A stretch of DNA of 64,000 bases from assembly GCF_003171675.1 (NCBI RefSeq), contig NZ_QFZQ01000013.1:1-64000 (forward strand), written 5' to 3'. Shown here in pieces: positions 28,935 through 39,175 of the stretch. The DNA is from Reichenbachiella versicolor (GTDB lineage Bacteria; Bacteroidota; Bacteroidia; Cytophagales; Cyclobacteriaceae). Both the position numbers and the translations under genes were made by a program. The notes below the pieces were generated by a model, which saw nothing but the letters and a program-made list of their open reading frames with translations, searched no databases and was not told the DNA's origin. The number at the start of each line of letters is the position of its first letter. Position 1 is the stretch's first letter.

Positions 28935-29741
28935 TTATTCCCAAAGAGGATATCTTTCAAGCGTGATTTCTCGGTTGAAAAAGAGATTAGCAGCTTTTTG
29001 GAAGGCTGGTGTGAAGTCAGATACAAGAAATTGGTCTTCTCCATCTTCTTTTTCATTGAGTAAATTTAATTTTTCTAATTGATTCCGAAGGCTGTGAGCA
29101 ACTGCCTCCGCTGAATCTATCATACGAACAGTGCCCTGATAATGTTCATCTAAATCGGACTTTATGATCGGATAATGTGTACACCCTAATATCAATCCGT
29201 CAATTTCCTTGAAGCGCTCATCTCCCAAATACTGGGCTATGATCTCATAACTAATAGAATTATGAATAAACCCTTCTTCTATCATAGGAACTAATAGAGG
29301 CGTAGCCAAACTAGCCAAATCTACATCCAGACTTTTTTGCTTGATTTTGGATGGAAACACTTCTGAATTGACTGTCTGAAGTGTACCGATTAGCCCAACT
29401 TTCTTAGTTTGATAGCTATTCTCCAGAATTTCTATTACCGGATCTATTACATTCAAAACAAGAGCCTTGCTACCGACATATTCTTTCACCAGTTCGTACG
29501 CTGCAGCCGAGGCTGAATTACAGGCTATCAGTATAACCTTACACCCTCTCTCCAAAAGTACATTTGTAATTTTGATAGAATAGGATTGAATTGTAGTGGC
29601 AGATTTATCTCCATAAGGCAAATGTGCTGTATCTCCAAAGTAAATAATATCTTCATTGGGCAGCTCTTTCTTCACAGCTTTTGCTACTGTAAGCCCTCCT
29701 GTACCACTATCAAAAATACCAATTGGTGACTTCTTCATCAT
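28935..29741 (-). CDS. murI: Glutamate racemase
   Basis: A 268-residue cofactor-independent racemase making D-glutamate for peptidoglycan. Motifs: IGIFDSGTGGLTV near the N-terminus, IACNSASAAA (first catalytic Cys) and LILGCTHYPI (second catalytic Cys). The track frame begins at a TTG; ATG at 29741 (or 29738) is preferred. Same strand as the nuo genes and 111 bp upstream of nuoH. Confidence 0.94.
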   Translation of the reverse strand: MMKKSPIGIFDSGTGGLTVAKAVKKELPNEDIIYFGDTAHLPYGDKSATTIQSYSIKITNVLLERGCKVILIACNSASAAAYELVKEYVGSKALVLNVIDPVIEILENSYQTKKVGLIGTLQTVNSEVFPSKIKQKSLDVDLASLATPLLVPMIEEGFIHNSISYEIIAQYLGDERFKEIDGLILGCTHYPIIKSDLDEHYQGTVRMIDSAEAVAHSLRNQLEKLNLLNEKEDGEDQFLVSDFTPAFQKAANLFFNREITLERYPLWE

Positions 29742-30030
29742 AGGATGCAAATATGAACAAGAAAGGCGCTTTTAGCTAATCTATAGCTTTCTCACTATCA
29801 ATCAACTTTCGATCCATGACCAACTTGACTAACCGAACTTCTAAAAGGATTTAGGAGAAAATTTGCTCAAAGCATTAAAACCCATAAGTATGACTGACTT
29901 TGATTACATTGAGTATTAATTGTTAGCCATCTAATTAGTATACAAGCCTTTTTAGACTTTCTCTTTTAGAGGAATGTATATAAACACATTGTGTATTGAT
30001 TGCCTGTGATCAAATAAACTTTTAGATAAA

Positions 30031-30621
30031 ATGGAATTGAAAGAGAGAGTAAAAAAAGAATTATTAAAACACAACCCTTCATTTTCCAATGAAGAAATTC
30101 AATTTGGATTATCTCTGTTTGAAGAAATGGATTTTAGCGCAAACTCTTTGATCTCAAAAGCTGGTAAAATCTGTGATTATCTTTTTTTTGCCGAGAGCTC
30201 AATTACTAGATGCTTTTACATTGATACTGATGGACAAGAACAAACGTTATGGATGAAACCAGAACAAACCTTCATTACTGAGTACAAAAGCTTTGTGAAT
30301 AGAGACAAATCTCAATTTTCTTTACAATTCTATGAACAGACGAAAGTTCTTATGATTTCAAGAGAAAACCTCATAAAGCTGTATACTGAATCTCTAAGTT
30401 GGTCTGTATTTGGCACCTCTCTCACTGAACAAGTCCATATAACCCTTATTGATGTTTTTGTTAATCTACTTGCTAATGATGCCACAAGAAATTATCAATA
30501 CATAGAATATATGTTCCCGCGATTCATTCAGGTAGCTCCTTTAAAGGATATTGCTTCTATGCTACAAATATCACAAGTAAGTCTATCAAGAATTCGAGGT
30601 GGAAAGCAGCTAAAAAAGTAG
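30031..30621 (+). CDS. Crp/Fnr-family transcriptional regulator
   Basis: The 196-residue protein has a cyclic-nucleotide-binding-like beta roll (about 20-115, with DYLFFAESSITRCFYID). A long dimer helix and a C-terminal helix-turn-helix (LKDIASMLQISQVSLSRIRG, about 170-190) follow. This is the common Bacteroidota Crp-like type; the ligand is unknown and the phosphate-binding cassette is not conserved. It stands alone, 69 bp upstream of an SRPBCC gene that it may control. Confidence 0.85.
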   Translation: MELKERVKKELLKHNPSFSNEEIQFGLSLFEEMDFSANSLISKAGKICDYLFFAESSITRCFYIDTDGQEQTLWMKPEQTFITEYKSFVNRDKSQFSLQFYEQTKVLMISRENLIKLYTESLSWSVFGTSLTEQVHITLIDVFVNLLANDATRNYQYIEYMFPRFIQVAPLKDIASMLQISQVSLSRIRGGKQLKK

Positions 30622-30690
30622 TTTTTAACATATGTAAAACAGACTTGATTTAGCGTTATATTTCTTTGTGATCAAATAGAAAATTTATCC

Positions 30691-31182
30691 ATGAAAAACT
30701 TATTTTTAATTCTAATGATCATGACAAATACAATAGTAAACGCTCAAAATGGCAAGTCCTCAACAATCAAAAAGACATTTCAACGTACCACTACAGTAAG
30801 TCAATTCATTAATTCTGATGCTTCAGTGATTTGGTCACTACTCACCAATGCCAAAGAATTTCCATCTTGGAACTCCACCGTTATTTCTATAGATGGAAAA
30901 ATAGACCTTGGAGAAAAAATAAAACTAAAAAGCACTTTAGATTCTACAAGAACTTTCAAGTTAAAAGTAAAAGAATTTATTCCTAACAAAAAGCTTGTTT
31001 GGGGAGATTCTATGGGAAAGAGAACATATACAATTATCGAAAAAGAAAATGGGACTCAATTTACAATGACGGAAACAATTGGAGGTTTTATGTTTCCTCT
31101 TTTTGCTAGCAAAATCCCTTCATTTGACACATCATTTGAGCAATTTACTGCGGATTTAAAAAAAGAAGCAGAAGCAAAATAA
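30691..31182 (+). CDS. SRPBCC (START-like) family protein with signal peptide
   Basis: A signal peptide (NLFLILMIMTNTIVNAQ) is followed by a ~140-residue SRPBCC domain, recognisable by VSQFINSDASVIWSLLTNA at its start, then EFPSWNSTVISIDGKI and a helical C-terminal end. This fold binds hydrophobic ligands; the ligand here is unknown. Export is unusual, since most small SRPBCC proteins are cytoplasmic. Confidence 0.75.
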   Translation: MKNLFLILMIMTNTIVNAQNGKSSTIKKTFQRTTTVSQFINSDASVIWSLLTNAKEFPSWNSTVISIDGKIDLGEKIKLKSTLDSTRTFKLKVKEFIPNKKLVWGDSMGKRTYTIIEKENGTQFTMTETIGGFMFPLFASKIPSFDTSFEQFTADLKKEAEAK

Positions 31183-31198
31183 AAGCAAAAACCAGATA

Positions 31199-31229
31199 AG
31201 CCAACGTGAGGCTAACGCTCACGTTGGCT
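31199..31229 (+). terminator. Stem-loop after SRPBCC gene
   Basis: Perfect 12-bp arms (31199-31210 and 31218-31229) with a 7-nt loop, 16 bp past the stop codon. The downstream T run is weak, so it may act as an mRNA 3' stabiliser as well as a terminator. Confidence 0.7.
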
Positions 31230-31399
31230 CTTGGTCATTTATAAAGTTGTTTGATATTTCTTTAATTCTACCATTCTTACTTTGATAAATTCTCTAAAGA
31301 AAATAATTACACTTTTTTAGACACTTGCTTTAATAGGTAGACTCAACAAACTTCTAACTTCGTCAAAATATTCATCATTCATACTGAACTCAAAAAAAC

Positions 31400-31879
31400 A
31401 TGACGCCAAAAGAGAACTTACAGAAGCTAGGCTACCAACTACCTAACGCATCCACACCTGGAGGTAATTATGTATCTGTCAACATCCGCGAGAACATTGC
31501 TTATGTAGCAATTCAATTTCCAATTCTAAACGATGAATATAAGTATCAAGGAAGGTTCGAAGTATCCGGAAACGGGCTTTCTACAGAAGATGGATATAAA
31601 GCTATGGAGCTATGTGCATTAAATGTTCTGGCACAGATAGATGAGAAAGTAGGATTTGAAAAGGTTGTCGGTCTTAATCACATAGATGCATATTTCCAAT
31701 CTGGAGAAGATTGGGATGACTCGCCAAAGGTTGTGAATGGTGCGTCCGACTTGTTTGTTAAGATACTGGAAGACAAAGGACAACACTCAAGGGCTATATT
31801 TGGAGTTCACAAACTTCCACGTAATTTTAGCGTAGGGTTGACTGCCTCGTTTACTATAGAGAAATCTGTATCATCATAA
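31400..31879 (+). CDS. RidA family protein (YjgF/UK114-like)
   Basis: This 159-residue protein resembles the longer RidA subfamily: a start at LGYQLPNASTPGGNYV, a central ALNVLAQIDEKVG helix, and LFVKILEDKGQHSRAIFGV before the last strand. RidA enzymes deaminate reactive enamine/imine intermediates, but members of this longer group often lack the key Arg and have unclear activity. It is monocistronic. Confidence 0.85.
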   Translation: MTPKENLQKLGYQLPNASTPGGNYVSVNIRENIAYVAIQFPILNDEYKYQGRFEVSGNGLSTEDGYKAMELCALNVLAQIDEKVGFEKVVGLNHIDAYFQSGEDWDDSPKVVNGASDLFVKILEDKGQHSRAIFGVHKLPRNFSVGLTASFTIEKSVSS

Positions 31880-32051
31880 ACACTCTGTTCAAAAGTAACA
31901 TGAATTACTTAATTAGCAGATATTAACTGACCATTACAAAAACATCAATTCGGCATTACTTCTTAGATCAATTTTTAAGTCTTAATTAAACCTCCATTGA
32001 CTAGTTCTATAAGGTATTGGTTTTAAGTTTCTTTACCTCAGCTATAAAGTT

Positions 32052-32615
32052 ATGGAAGGTCTGAAGAAGTGTTTGACGATTGCGTTTTGTACGCTTTCAT
32101 TGTTGGTTTCTGGGCAAGAATATGAGACCCATGCCAAAGGATATGTGATGAGTTTTGGGAAAGTGATCCCCGGAGATATTGAGGTCAATTTAGAAAAGAA
32201 CACAGTTCAGATACGAAAAGACGGTAACATATCTATTCTCCATGCTAAGAATGTCCAAAAGGTCTCCTCTTTTAAAAATGGAAACGAAGAAATCTATTAT
32301 ACTGGTTCCTTTGGCATGAGTAAAACAGTCATATTTAGAGCGCTGTCAGATGGTGGGCTTCCATTACTATATAGAGAAGGTGTAAAATTCAGCCAATACG
32401 ATGACCAAGAGTATCCCCCGTATTTCATCATGAAAGGAAATCATATTTATTCTCTCGGAATGAGCAAAAAAGAAATTTTTGAAGTTTTTGATGGCCGATT
32501 TGAAAAGGAAATGAGTGATTTTGTAAAAGAGAATAAAATCAACTTTAAAAGTGATGAGGGGCTTACTGCGTTATTTGATCACTACAATTCCATCACTATG
32601 ATGGCTGCAAACTAA
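32052..32615 (+). CDS. Secreted protein of unknown function
   Basis: I do not recognise the family. A signal peptide (CLTIAFCTLSLLVSGQ) is followed by ~165 residues predicted as mixed beta strands, then a helical end. The protein mentions no catalytic pattern. It is a single gene with its own terminator-like hairpin at 32657-32680. Probable periplasmic or surface protein. Confidence 0.6.
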   Translation: MEGLKKCLTIAFCTLSLLVSGQEYETHAKGYVMSFGKVIPGDIEVNLEKNTVQIRKDGNISILHAKNVQKVSSFKNGNEEIYYTGSFGMSKTVIFRALSDGGLPLLYREGVKFSQYDDQEYPPYFIMKGNHIYSLGMSKKEIFEVFDGRFEKEMSDFVKENKINFKSDEGLTALFDHYNSITMMAAN

Positions 32616-32656
32616 GTTTTCAATTTCTTCAAGGTAAAGAATTAAGATATAGCCCC

Positions 32657-32680
32657 TAAGGCTGAAACTACCCAGCCTTA
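32657..32680 (+). terminator. Stem-loop after the secreted-protein gene
   Basis: The 8-bp arms TAAGGCTG (32657-32664) and CAGCCTTA (32673-32680) are perfect and followed by AAAGTTTTC. It lies between convergent genes and could serve the plus-strand gene. Confidence 0.5.
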
Positions 32681-32704
32681 AAAGTTTTCGATATCAAAAC
32701 AGCA

Positions 32705-34075
32705 TTATTTTGTCAATGACATTAATAAGTCCGTCTGCGTAATAATATGTGTTTTGTTGTTTTCATCCCTCACTAGTATAGCCTTACAGTCTTTATTTAG
32801 TCTGGTAGACATCACATCTACCGTAGTATCTAAAGCTATAAATGGGAATGAAGGATCCATTATATCCTCAATAGGCTGAGTTTTCAACTCTGGATTCTCA
32901 ATCAGCGATTTTAATATCTTGGAGTCAGAAACACTTCCTACAAACTTACCTTCCTCTACTATTGGTACTTGATCAATACCGTGCTCATTCATTGTTTGAA
33001 TAGCCTCGCCAATAGACATATCAGACTTCAGTGTAAATAGTTCATCATCGGTCCGGCCTTCTATGATAGCTCTAGCAGTGGCAAAGTCTCCTCCTTCATT
33101 GAACCCATGACTTTCCATCCAATTATCATTGTAAATTTTGCCTAGATATCTAGTCCCGTGATCTGGTAAAATAATCACCATTACGTCGTCTTTTTTGAGG
33201 TTTTCTTTAGCATATTCTAAGGCTCCAAATACTGCAGAACCACATGACCAACCTACAAAAAGTCCCTCTTCTTTTGCCAGCCTTCTAGTCATTAAGGCTC
33301 CATCTTTATCAGTCACTTTGACGAAGTTGTCTATCAAGTCGAAGTTAACATTCTTAGGAAGAATATCTTCGCCGATACCTTCTGTCAAGTATGGGTAAAC
33401 CTCATTTTCGTCGAACTTACCAGTCTCTTTATACTTCTTAAATACAGAACCATACGTATCGATTCCTACTGTTACTACCTCTGGTTTTTGTTCTTTCAGA
33501 TATTTGGCGGTACCACACATTGACCCTCCAGTACCTACCCCTGCTGCATAGTGAGTAATTTTACCCTCAGTATCTCTCCAAATTTCCGGCCCGGTAGTTT
33601 CATAGTGAGCTACAGAATTGGATGGGTTGTTATATTGGTTTGGATAAAACGAGTTAGGAATCTCGTTATTGAGTTTTTTAGCTACGCTGTAGTATGACCT
33701 TGGATCATCTGGTTCCACATTGGTAGGACACATATGTACCTCAGCGCCCATCGCTCGTAGGATATCTATCTTCTCTGGACTTTGTTTATCCGCTAGTGTA
33801 AAAATACACTTATACCCCTTAGATATTGCTGCTAAAGCTAACCCCATACCAGTATTACCAGAAGTACCCTCAATGATCGTTCCTCCTGGTTTTAATATTC
33901 CTCTAGCCTCAGCATCCTCTATCATCTTCAACGCCATGCGGTCTTTCATAGAGTTGCCCGGATTGAAATATTCAACCTTCACTAAGATAGTTCCCTCAAT
34001 GCCTTCATTGACATTGTTTAATTTAACCAATGGCGTATTGCCAATAGTTTCTACGATAGTATTGTAGTACTTCAT
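32705..34075 (-). CDS. Cystathionine beta-synthase / cysteine synthase with CBS pair
   Basis: This 456-residue PLP enzyme of fold type II has GNSMKDRMALK (PLP Lys44), GTSGNTGMGLAL (phosphate loop, about 69-80) and GTGGSMCGTAKYL. Two CBS domains occupy about residues 335-456. The combination matches cystathionine beta-synthase (serine + homocysteine to cystathionine); cysteine synthase activity cannot be excluded. The CBS pair would be regulatory. It stands alone, without other sulfur amino acid genes. Confidence 0.9.
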   Translation of the reverse strand: MKYYNTIVETIGNTPLVKLNNVNEGIEGTILVKVEYFNPGNSMKDRMALKMIEDAEARGILKPGGTIIEGTSGNTGMGLALAAISKGYKCIFTLADKQSPEKIDILRAMGAEVHMCPTNVEPDDPRSYYSVAKKLNNEIPNSFYPNQYNNPSNSVAHYETTGPEIWRDTEGKITHYAAGVGTGGSMCGTAKYLKEQKPEVVTVGIDTYGSVFKKYKETGKFDENEVYPYLTEGIGEDILPKNVNFDLIDNFVKVTDKDGALMTRRLAKEEGLFVGWSCGSAVFGALEYAKENLKKDDVMVIILPDHGTRYLGKIYNDNWMESHGFNEGGDFATARAIIEGRTDDELFTLKSDMSIGEAIQTMNEHGIDQVPIVEEGKFVGSVSDSKILKSLIENPELKTQPIEDIMDPSFPFIALDTTVDVMSTRLNKDCKAILVRDENNKTHIITQTDLLMSLTK

Positions 34076-34121
34076 ACTGAGACTTACGATTTAGTGCCGT
34101 TTCGGATGTAAAACTAGATAA

Positions 34122-34631
34122 TTATTCTAAGGTGATATTTTGATATTCTGCCGAGCCATCAAAGATTTCTACGATATCCGTATCTCCTTCTCTATACTCT
34201 AGCTTCATATATCTTGTAGTCAAATCGATGATGGTCAATTCGCTAATGGTATTTTCTTCTGGAATAAACTCTGACAGTTTCACTTTACCTTTGAAATTAT
34301 TATCAATATCGCTTTCCAGCTCATATACTGCTTTTGAACGGATTCGTTTGATTACACCTTCATCGCACTGCTCCGTAGGAAATTGATAGAAGTAATATAA
34401 AGTATCAGCTTCCTCAGCAAAATTGGTAAAAGTAAAAGAAACACTCTGTTCACAAGTAGAAACATCGACTTCGTCCCCACTTTCAAATCTCTCTACTCTC
34501 ACCCAGTGTTTTACAGTATCTCCAGATAATAATCTCTGAGCCTGCTCAGATTTTAAATTAGTCCCTATATCCCCTACACATGCAAAAAAAGCGCTACCAA
34601 TAAGTAGCGCCAGTATTGAATTCTTTATCAC
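34122..34631 (-). CDS. Lipoprotein of unknown function
   Basis: A lipoprotein signal (IKNSILALLIGSAFFAC) is followed by ~150 residues that look beta-rich, with several short strands and two Cys. I do not recognise the family. GTG at 34631 is chosen as start because it begins right at the signal peptide and leaves 7 bp to the upstream gene; the longer frame (GTG at 34655) would overlap it by 17 bp. Probably co-transcribed with the upstream 627-residue protein. Confidence 0.55.
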   Translation of the reverse strand: MIKNSILALLIGSAFFACVGDIGTNLKSEQAQRLLSGDTVKHWVRVERFESGDEVDVSTCEQSVSFTFTNFAEEADTLYYFYQFPTEQCDEGVIKRIRSKAVYELESDIDNNFKGKVKLSEFIPEENTISELTIIDLTTRYMKLEYREGDTDIVEIFDGSAEYQNITLE

Positions 34632-34638
34632 TTTCAGT

Positions 34639-36522
34639 TTATCTGAGTTTTCCACTTCGGTCGATTACATAATAGGCCGTATCTTCAGGTCCAGCGCTTT
34701 CCATTTCTTCCTCTGTCATCATATAAAGCACTGTTTCCTTCACTAGTTCATTGAATTTCACTTCAACTGGCTCATTTTTTGCCACAATTTCGTTAGTCCA
34801 AGCCACTTGTCCAACCTTATCAGCGTTAACTACTACTAAGTTGGATGAAAGGTTCACTTTTTTTAGATTTTTTGCACTCGTATAAACATAAGCTGTTAGT
34901 TTGCCTTCTTGGGACGGAACAAATTTCCCTTTAACCAATTCCGTAGAATCATTGTAGGTAAACCTTCCTAATTCAAAAGGTTCTTTCCACACGATTTTTC
35001 GCGCATTGGACACCATAGCTACAAAACCCTTTCCTACATTCTTCTTATCTATTCCTACCACGTAGATATTGGACTCATCATCTCTATCTATCGCGACAGT
35101 ATAGTTTGCAGCCACTAGGTCTTCATCAACTGATAGGTCAGCTTTTAACGAATCAGCCACGACATCTAAAAAGATTGTATCTGACTCATCTTCAGCTATT
35201 CCCCATTTAGCACGTTCAGTATATTCACGGTTTAGCATGATCCATTTCTCCTTAGAGTTAGCGAAGAACTCTTCATAGGCCTTACGAATTTTCAGTATAC
35301 CAAAGTCACCTCCATATTGATTCTTGATAAAGTTTGTATATTTCTTTTGACCTTGGAGTACATAGTTCTCTTGAAGCTTAGCCACATCCTTTTCCATCAA
35401 TTCCAGCACGCTGACTAAACTATCAGTAAACATCAGCTGAAAATCCACGTCATCCAAGTTCCCAATTCTTGTATTACGCTCGGGGTTAACCATGAAATCG
35501 TACTCATTCTTTTTGATTTGGATCATAAATAAATCTACAGGAAGAGGATCTTCATCAAGATCAGCTAGTTTTTCTACTATGTATGGATCTATTTCATGGG
35601 TCAACGTCTCAAAGGCTATATCTTCAAGACCCTTTAAGCTTTCATTTTCCTTTTTGATTTTTTTATCGAATGCTAATAACTGAGTTCTTAGCTCACCTAT
35701 CTCTCCTTCAATTTTTTTCACTACTCCATATGCCCACTCTCCATATTCCCATGCCTCTACATCGTTTTGAAAAACATCCACTTCTGTCAATCCGTCGACG
35801 CCGTACGTTTCAATAGCCACCAAATTAAGTTCGGGACTATATCCTTTTTTACCAATTTTACTCACTGCTCTACGAACATCATCGAAAGCATCTTTCATGA
35901 TACTTTCACGATCTGCCATTTCTTTAAGAGTGTCAATCTGAGGCTCTCCTACCATCAGTAAAAGGTCATTGTAAGATTCAAATCTTTGAAACAGGTTCTT
36001 ATATGCTGCAGTACAAAATGCATTTGATTTATTTGCCAATTGTAATTTTTTAAAGATCTCCTTTCCATACTTTTGAAGAGCTTCCATACTTTCGATTTTC
36101 TTTTCTATATCGAGATGCACGTCTGATATTTTGATCCCAAACTCTCCTGTCCTAAGATCTCGCCTATAAAAACTTTGATAAAAATCGTCATTCTTCTTTA
36201 ATTCCTTCTCCGTGATATACTCCTTGGCTTTGGTAAAATACTCTAGAGCCTTTGCTGAAGCTTCTAATATAGCAGTAGAGTCTTTGATCAAATGAGACTT
36301 ATCTACAATCTGATCATAATAGATAGCCATTTGATAATTCCCATTAGGATGATCAGAATTCTTTGGCTCAGCTAAGAATGCTTCTAACTTAGGAAGAGCT
36401 ACCTCATAATTTTTGGCGTCCAATTCTGGAAAAATATCCTTATACTTTAATTTTTGCCCTTGTGCACTACTACAGATAAGACAGGCTTTGATTATAAATG
36501 CTAAATAATAGAATTTTGGCAT
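34639..36522 (-). CDS. Secreted protein of unknown function, TPR-like N-terminus
   Basis: A 627-residue protein with a signal peptide (YYLAFIIKACLICSSAQGQ). The first ~170 residues are helical and resemble tetratricopeptide repeats (YEVALPKLEAFLAEPKN, LEYFTKAKEYI). A coiled-coil-prone segment (about 255-295) follows, and the last ~200 residues appear beta-rich. I do not recognise the family. The downstream lipoprotein gene is 7 bp away, so the two may form an envelope complex. Confidence 0.6.
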   Translation of the reverse strand: MPKFYYLAFIIKACLICSSAQGQKLKYKDIFPELDAKNYEVALPKLEAFLAEPKNSDHPNGNYQMAIYYDQIVDKSHLIKDSTAILEASAKALEYFTKAKEYITEKELKKNDDFYQSFYRRDLRTGEFGIKISDVHLDIEKKIESMEALQKYGKEIFKKLQLANKSNAFCTAAYKNLFQRFESYNDLLLMVGEPQIDTLKEMADRESIMKDAFDDVRRAVSKIGKKGYSPELNLVAIETYGVDGLTEVDVFQNDVEAWEYGEWAYGVVKKIEGEIGELRTQLLAFDKKIKKENESLKGLEDIAFETLTHEIDPYIVEKLADLDEDPLPVDLFMIQIKKNEYDFMVNPERNTRIGNLDDVDFQLMFTDSLVSVLELMEKDVAKLQENYVLQGQKKYTNFIKNQYGGDFGILKIRKAYEEFFANSKEKWIMLNREYTERAKWGIAEDESDTIFLDVVADSLKADLSVDEDLVAANYTVAIDRDDESNIYVVGIDKKNVGKGFVAMVSNARKIVWKEPFELGRFTYNDSTELVKGKFVPSQEGKLTAYVYTSAKNLKKVNLSSNLVVVNADKVGQVAWTNEIVAKNEPVEVKFNELVKETVLYMMTEEEMESAGPEDTAYYVIDRSGKLR

Positions 36523-36832
36523 AACGGTATTTTTAGGTCTCTCAAAAATGAATAATACTATAGCTGATCGAAATATTCTAATTGCGCAATTTACCCATTA
36601 TCAAGACAATACGCATACTTAGCAATACTACATACCGTAACCTCAAATCCCAAGAATATGAGGTTACGAATATAGCCTTGCTTCAAATCGACAGAAAATA
36701 ATCTTCCAAATTCAAGTTTTCTTCTCTGAATTATCACCACATGATAAAATGCAAAGCCTATTACTGAAAACCAATTCAAATGATTCTGAATATTATTAAC
36801 TCATTTAGAAGCACCCCTATTTTAGAAGTCAT
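36523..36832. other. Gene-free stretch upstream of the 627-aa protein, with a stem-loop
   Basis: It contains a perfect 10-bp inverted repeat (CGTAACCTCA at 36636-36645, TGAGGTTACG at 36659-36668, loop 13 nt). No T run follows on either strand, so it is not an obvious terminator. A 62-codon minus-strand frame crossing it shows no protein-like features. Confidence 0.45.
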
Positions 36833-39073
36833 TTATGAGTTAAACTTACCTTTAAGCATAGCTAGTTTAGATTGTAAGTCTCCATCTGGCGTTTGCTGCT
36901 CATTTCTCTTTTTCTCGAATTTCTTCTTCGGCTTACCAAATGGATCTGACTTAAGAGATAGCGAAATACGTTTACTTGCTACATCTACCTCAGTCACTGT
37001 CACCTGCACTTGTTGCTGAAGTTTTACCACTTTTGATGGATCGCTGACAAAAGAATCCGACAGTTGACTAACATGAACTAAACCATCCTGATGAACCCCG
37101 ACATCTACAAATGCTCCAAACTTTGTGATGTTTGAAACAATTCCTGGGATCTTCATACCTATCTTCAAATCTTTGATTTCGTTAACTCCTTCTTGGAATT
37201 GAAACACTTCAAACTTATCCCTCGGGTCGCGACCTGGTTTAGCTAATTCATCAATAATATCCTTTAATGTAGGCAATCCTACTTCTTCAGTAACGTAGGA
37301 CTTCAAATCAATCTTCCCTCTTAAAGCACTGTCTTTTACCAAATCTTGTACGGTACAATTCAAGTCCTTTGCCATCTGCTCCACAGTGGTATATCTCTCT
37401 GGATGAACTGCACTTCCATCTAATACATTCTTGCTATTTCTAATTCTCAAGAAACCTGCCGCTTGCTCAAAAGCTTTAGCTCCCATTCTTGGAACATCCA
37501 TCAAAGACTTTCTAGTCTTAAACGGGCCATTTTCATCTCTATACTTGACTATATTGCCCGCCAACTGCGGCCCAAGTCCAGATACATAAGTTAAAAGTTG
37601 CTTACTGGCAGTGTTGAGTTCCACACCTACTCCATTTACACAGCTCTCTACAATGGTGTCCAACGAACCTTTGAGCATATTTTGATCTACATCGTGTTGA
37701 TACTGTCCTACTCCGATCGATTTAGGATCGATCTTCACCAGCTCTGCCAATGGATCCATCATACGACGTCCAATTGATACAGCACCTCTAACTGTTACGT
37801 CCTCGTTTGGAAATTCCTCTCTAGCTACTTCTGAAGCCGAATAAATTGACGCTCCAGCTTCATTGACCATCGCTATGATCACGTTACTTGGAAGACCTAT
37901 TGACTTAACAAAGTCTTCAGTCTCTCTGCTAGCTGTACCATTACCAATCGCAATCGCTTCAATATTATGCTTCTGTACCATATGAGCCACTGTCATAGCT
38001 GCTTCACGCTGTCTATTTTGCGGCTGATTTGGATAAATAGCTTCAAATTCAAGCAGCTTACCCTGTCTATTTAAGCAAACCACTTTACAACCTGTTCTGA
38101 ACCCTGGATCTACAGCCATTACATTTTTTTGACCAAGTGCTGGTGCGAGTAACAGTTGCCTAAGGTTATCAGAAAAGACATTGATCGCTTCTTCGTCTGC
38201 AAAGATTTTAGACTGAACTCTAGTTTCAGTCTCCATTGATGGTTTTAACAACCTCTTATAAGCATCTTTCAACGCTATTTTTACTTGCCCTGAACAAGCA
38301 GTACTTCCTTTTACCACTTTGTTTTCGATGGCATAAATAGCCTCATTTTCATCTGGATGAATATCTAAAGATAGGATCATTTCTTTCTCACCTCTTCTCA
38401 TGGCTAGAAGTCTATGCGATGGGATATTTTTTAATTGCTCCGACCACTCAAAGTAGTCTTTATATTTCTGCCCTTCCTGTTCTTTACCTTTGAAAACCTT
38501 TGATGTGATGGTAGACTTACTGATAAACATCTTTCTAAGAGACGAGCGCACTTCACTATTTTCACTTACCCATTCGGCTATAATATCTCTCGCACCTTGT
38601 AAAGCTTGTTCAAGATCCTCTACCCCTTTTTCATCATTGATATATTTCAGAGCAATCTCTTCAGGATCTACAGTTCCTTGGTTGAAAAGTGTTTCTGCTA
38701 ATGGCTCTAACCCCTTTTCTTTCGCAATAGAAGCCTTCGTTTTTCTCTTTGGTTTATATGGTAAATATATATCTTCAAGAACAGCCATTGAATCTGCTGC
38801 CTCTATCTTCTTCTTCAGCTCATCAGTTAATTTTCCCTGTTCATCGATGGACTTTAGAATAGCTTCACGACGCTTGTCAATCTCTCTGAGTTTACTGATT
38901 CTTTCTTTCACATTCCCGACCTGTACTTCATCCATACTACCTGTTCGTTCCTTTCTATATCGAGAAATGAAAGGAACCGTGGCACCTTCGTCCAAAAGTT
39001 CAATAACTGCGGCTACACTACTAACAGGTAAGCTATACTCTTGCGCAATAATGGAAATATGTTTTTGACTCAT
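36833..39073 (-). CDS. tex: Tex family RNA-binding transcription accessory protein
   Basis: This 746-residue protein has the Tex layout: helical Tex_N domain, YqgF/RuvX-like domain (NVMAVDPGFRTGCKVVC), helix-hairpin-helix region (TYVSGLGPQLAGNIVKYR; FKTRKSLMDVPRMGAKAFEQ), and a C-terminal S1 RNA-binding domain (IVSNITKFGAFVDVGVHQDG). Start at 39073 (MSQKHISII) is preferred to the frame's earlier Met, since homologues begin near there. Tex is a cytoplasmic nucleic acid-binding protein linked to transcription. It lacks neighbours of related function. Confidence 0.93.
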   Translation of the reverse strand: MSQKHISIIAQEYSLPVSSVAAVIELLDEGATVPFISRYRKERTGSMDEVQVGNVKERISKLREIDKRREAILKSIDEQGKLTDELKKKIEAADSMAVLEDIYLPYKPKRKTKASIAKEKGLEPLAETLFNQGTVDPEEIALKYINDEKGVEDLEQALQGARDIIAEWVSENSEVRSSLRKMFISKSTITSKVFKGKEQEGQKYKDYFEWSEQLKNIPSHRLLAMRRGEKEMILSLDIHPDENEAIYAIENKVVKGSTACSGQVKIALKDAYKRLLKPSMETETRVQSKIFADEEAINVFSDNLRQLLLAPALGQKNVMAVDPGFRTGCKVVCLNRQGKLLEFEAIYPNQPQNRQREAAMTVAHMVQKHNIEAIAIGNGTASRETEDFVKSIGLPSNVIIAMVNEAGASIYSASEVAREEFPNEDVTVRGAVSIGRRMMDPLAELVKIDPKSIGVGQYQHDVDQNMLKGSLDTIVESCVNGVGVELNTASKQLLTYVSGLGPQLAGNIVKYRDENGPFKTRKSLMDVPRMGAKAFEQAAGFLRIRNSKNVLDGSAVHPERYTTVEQMAKDLNCTVQDLVKDSALRGKIDLKSYVTEEVGLPTLKDIIDELAKPGRDPRDKFEVFQFQEGVNEIKDLKIGMKIPGIVSNITKFGAFVDVGVHQDGLVHVSQLSDSFVSDPSKVVKLQQQVQVTVTEVDVASKRISLSLKSDPFGKPKKKFEKKRNEQQTPDGDLQSKLAMLKGKFNS

Positions 39074-39175
39074 AGAAAATGTCGTTTTCAAAATTCGGGC
39101 ATCAAAAATAAGTGGGAGAGTGAATTAATCAGTGTTTGATTTTGTATTAGTTCGTAGAAAGTTTTCCACAGTCAT

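Noticed and set aside
36591-36779. 62-codon minus-strand frame near the stem-loop
   Set aside because: The sequence lacks protein-like pattern and it crosses the inverted repeat; likely chance.
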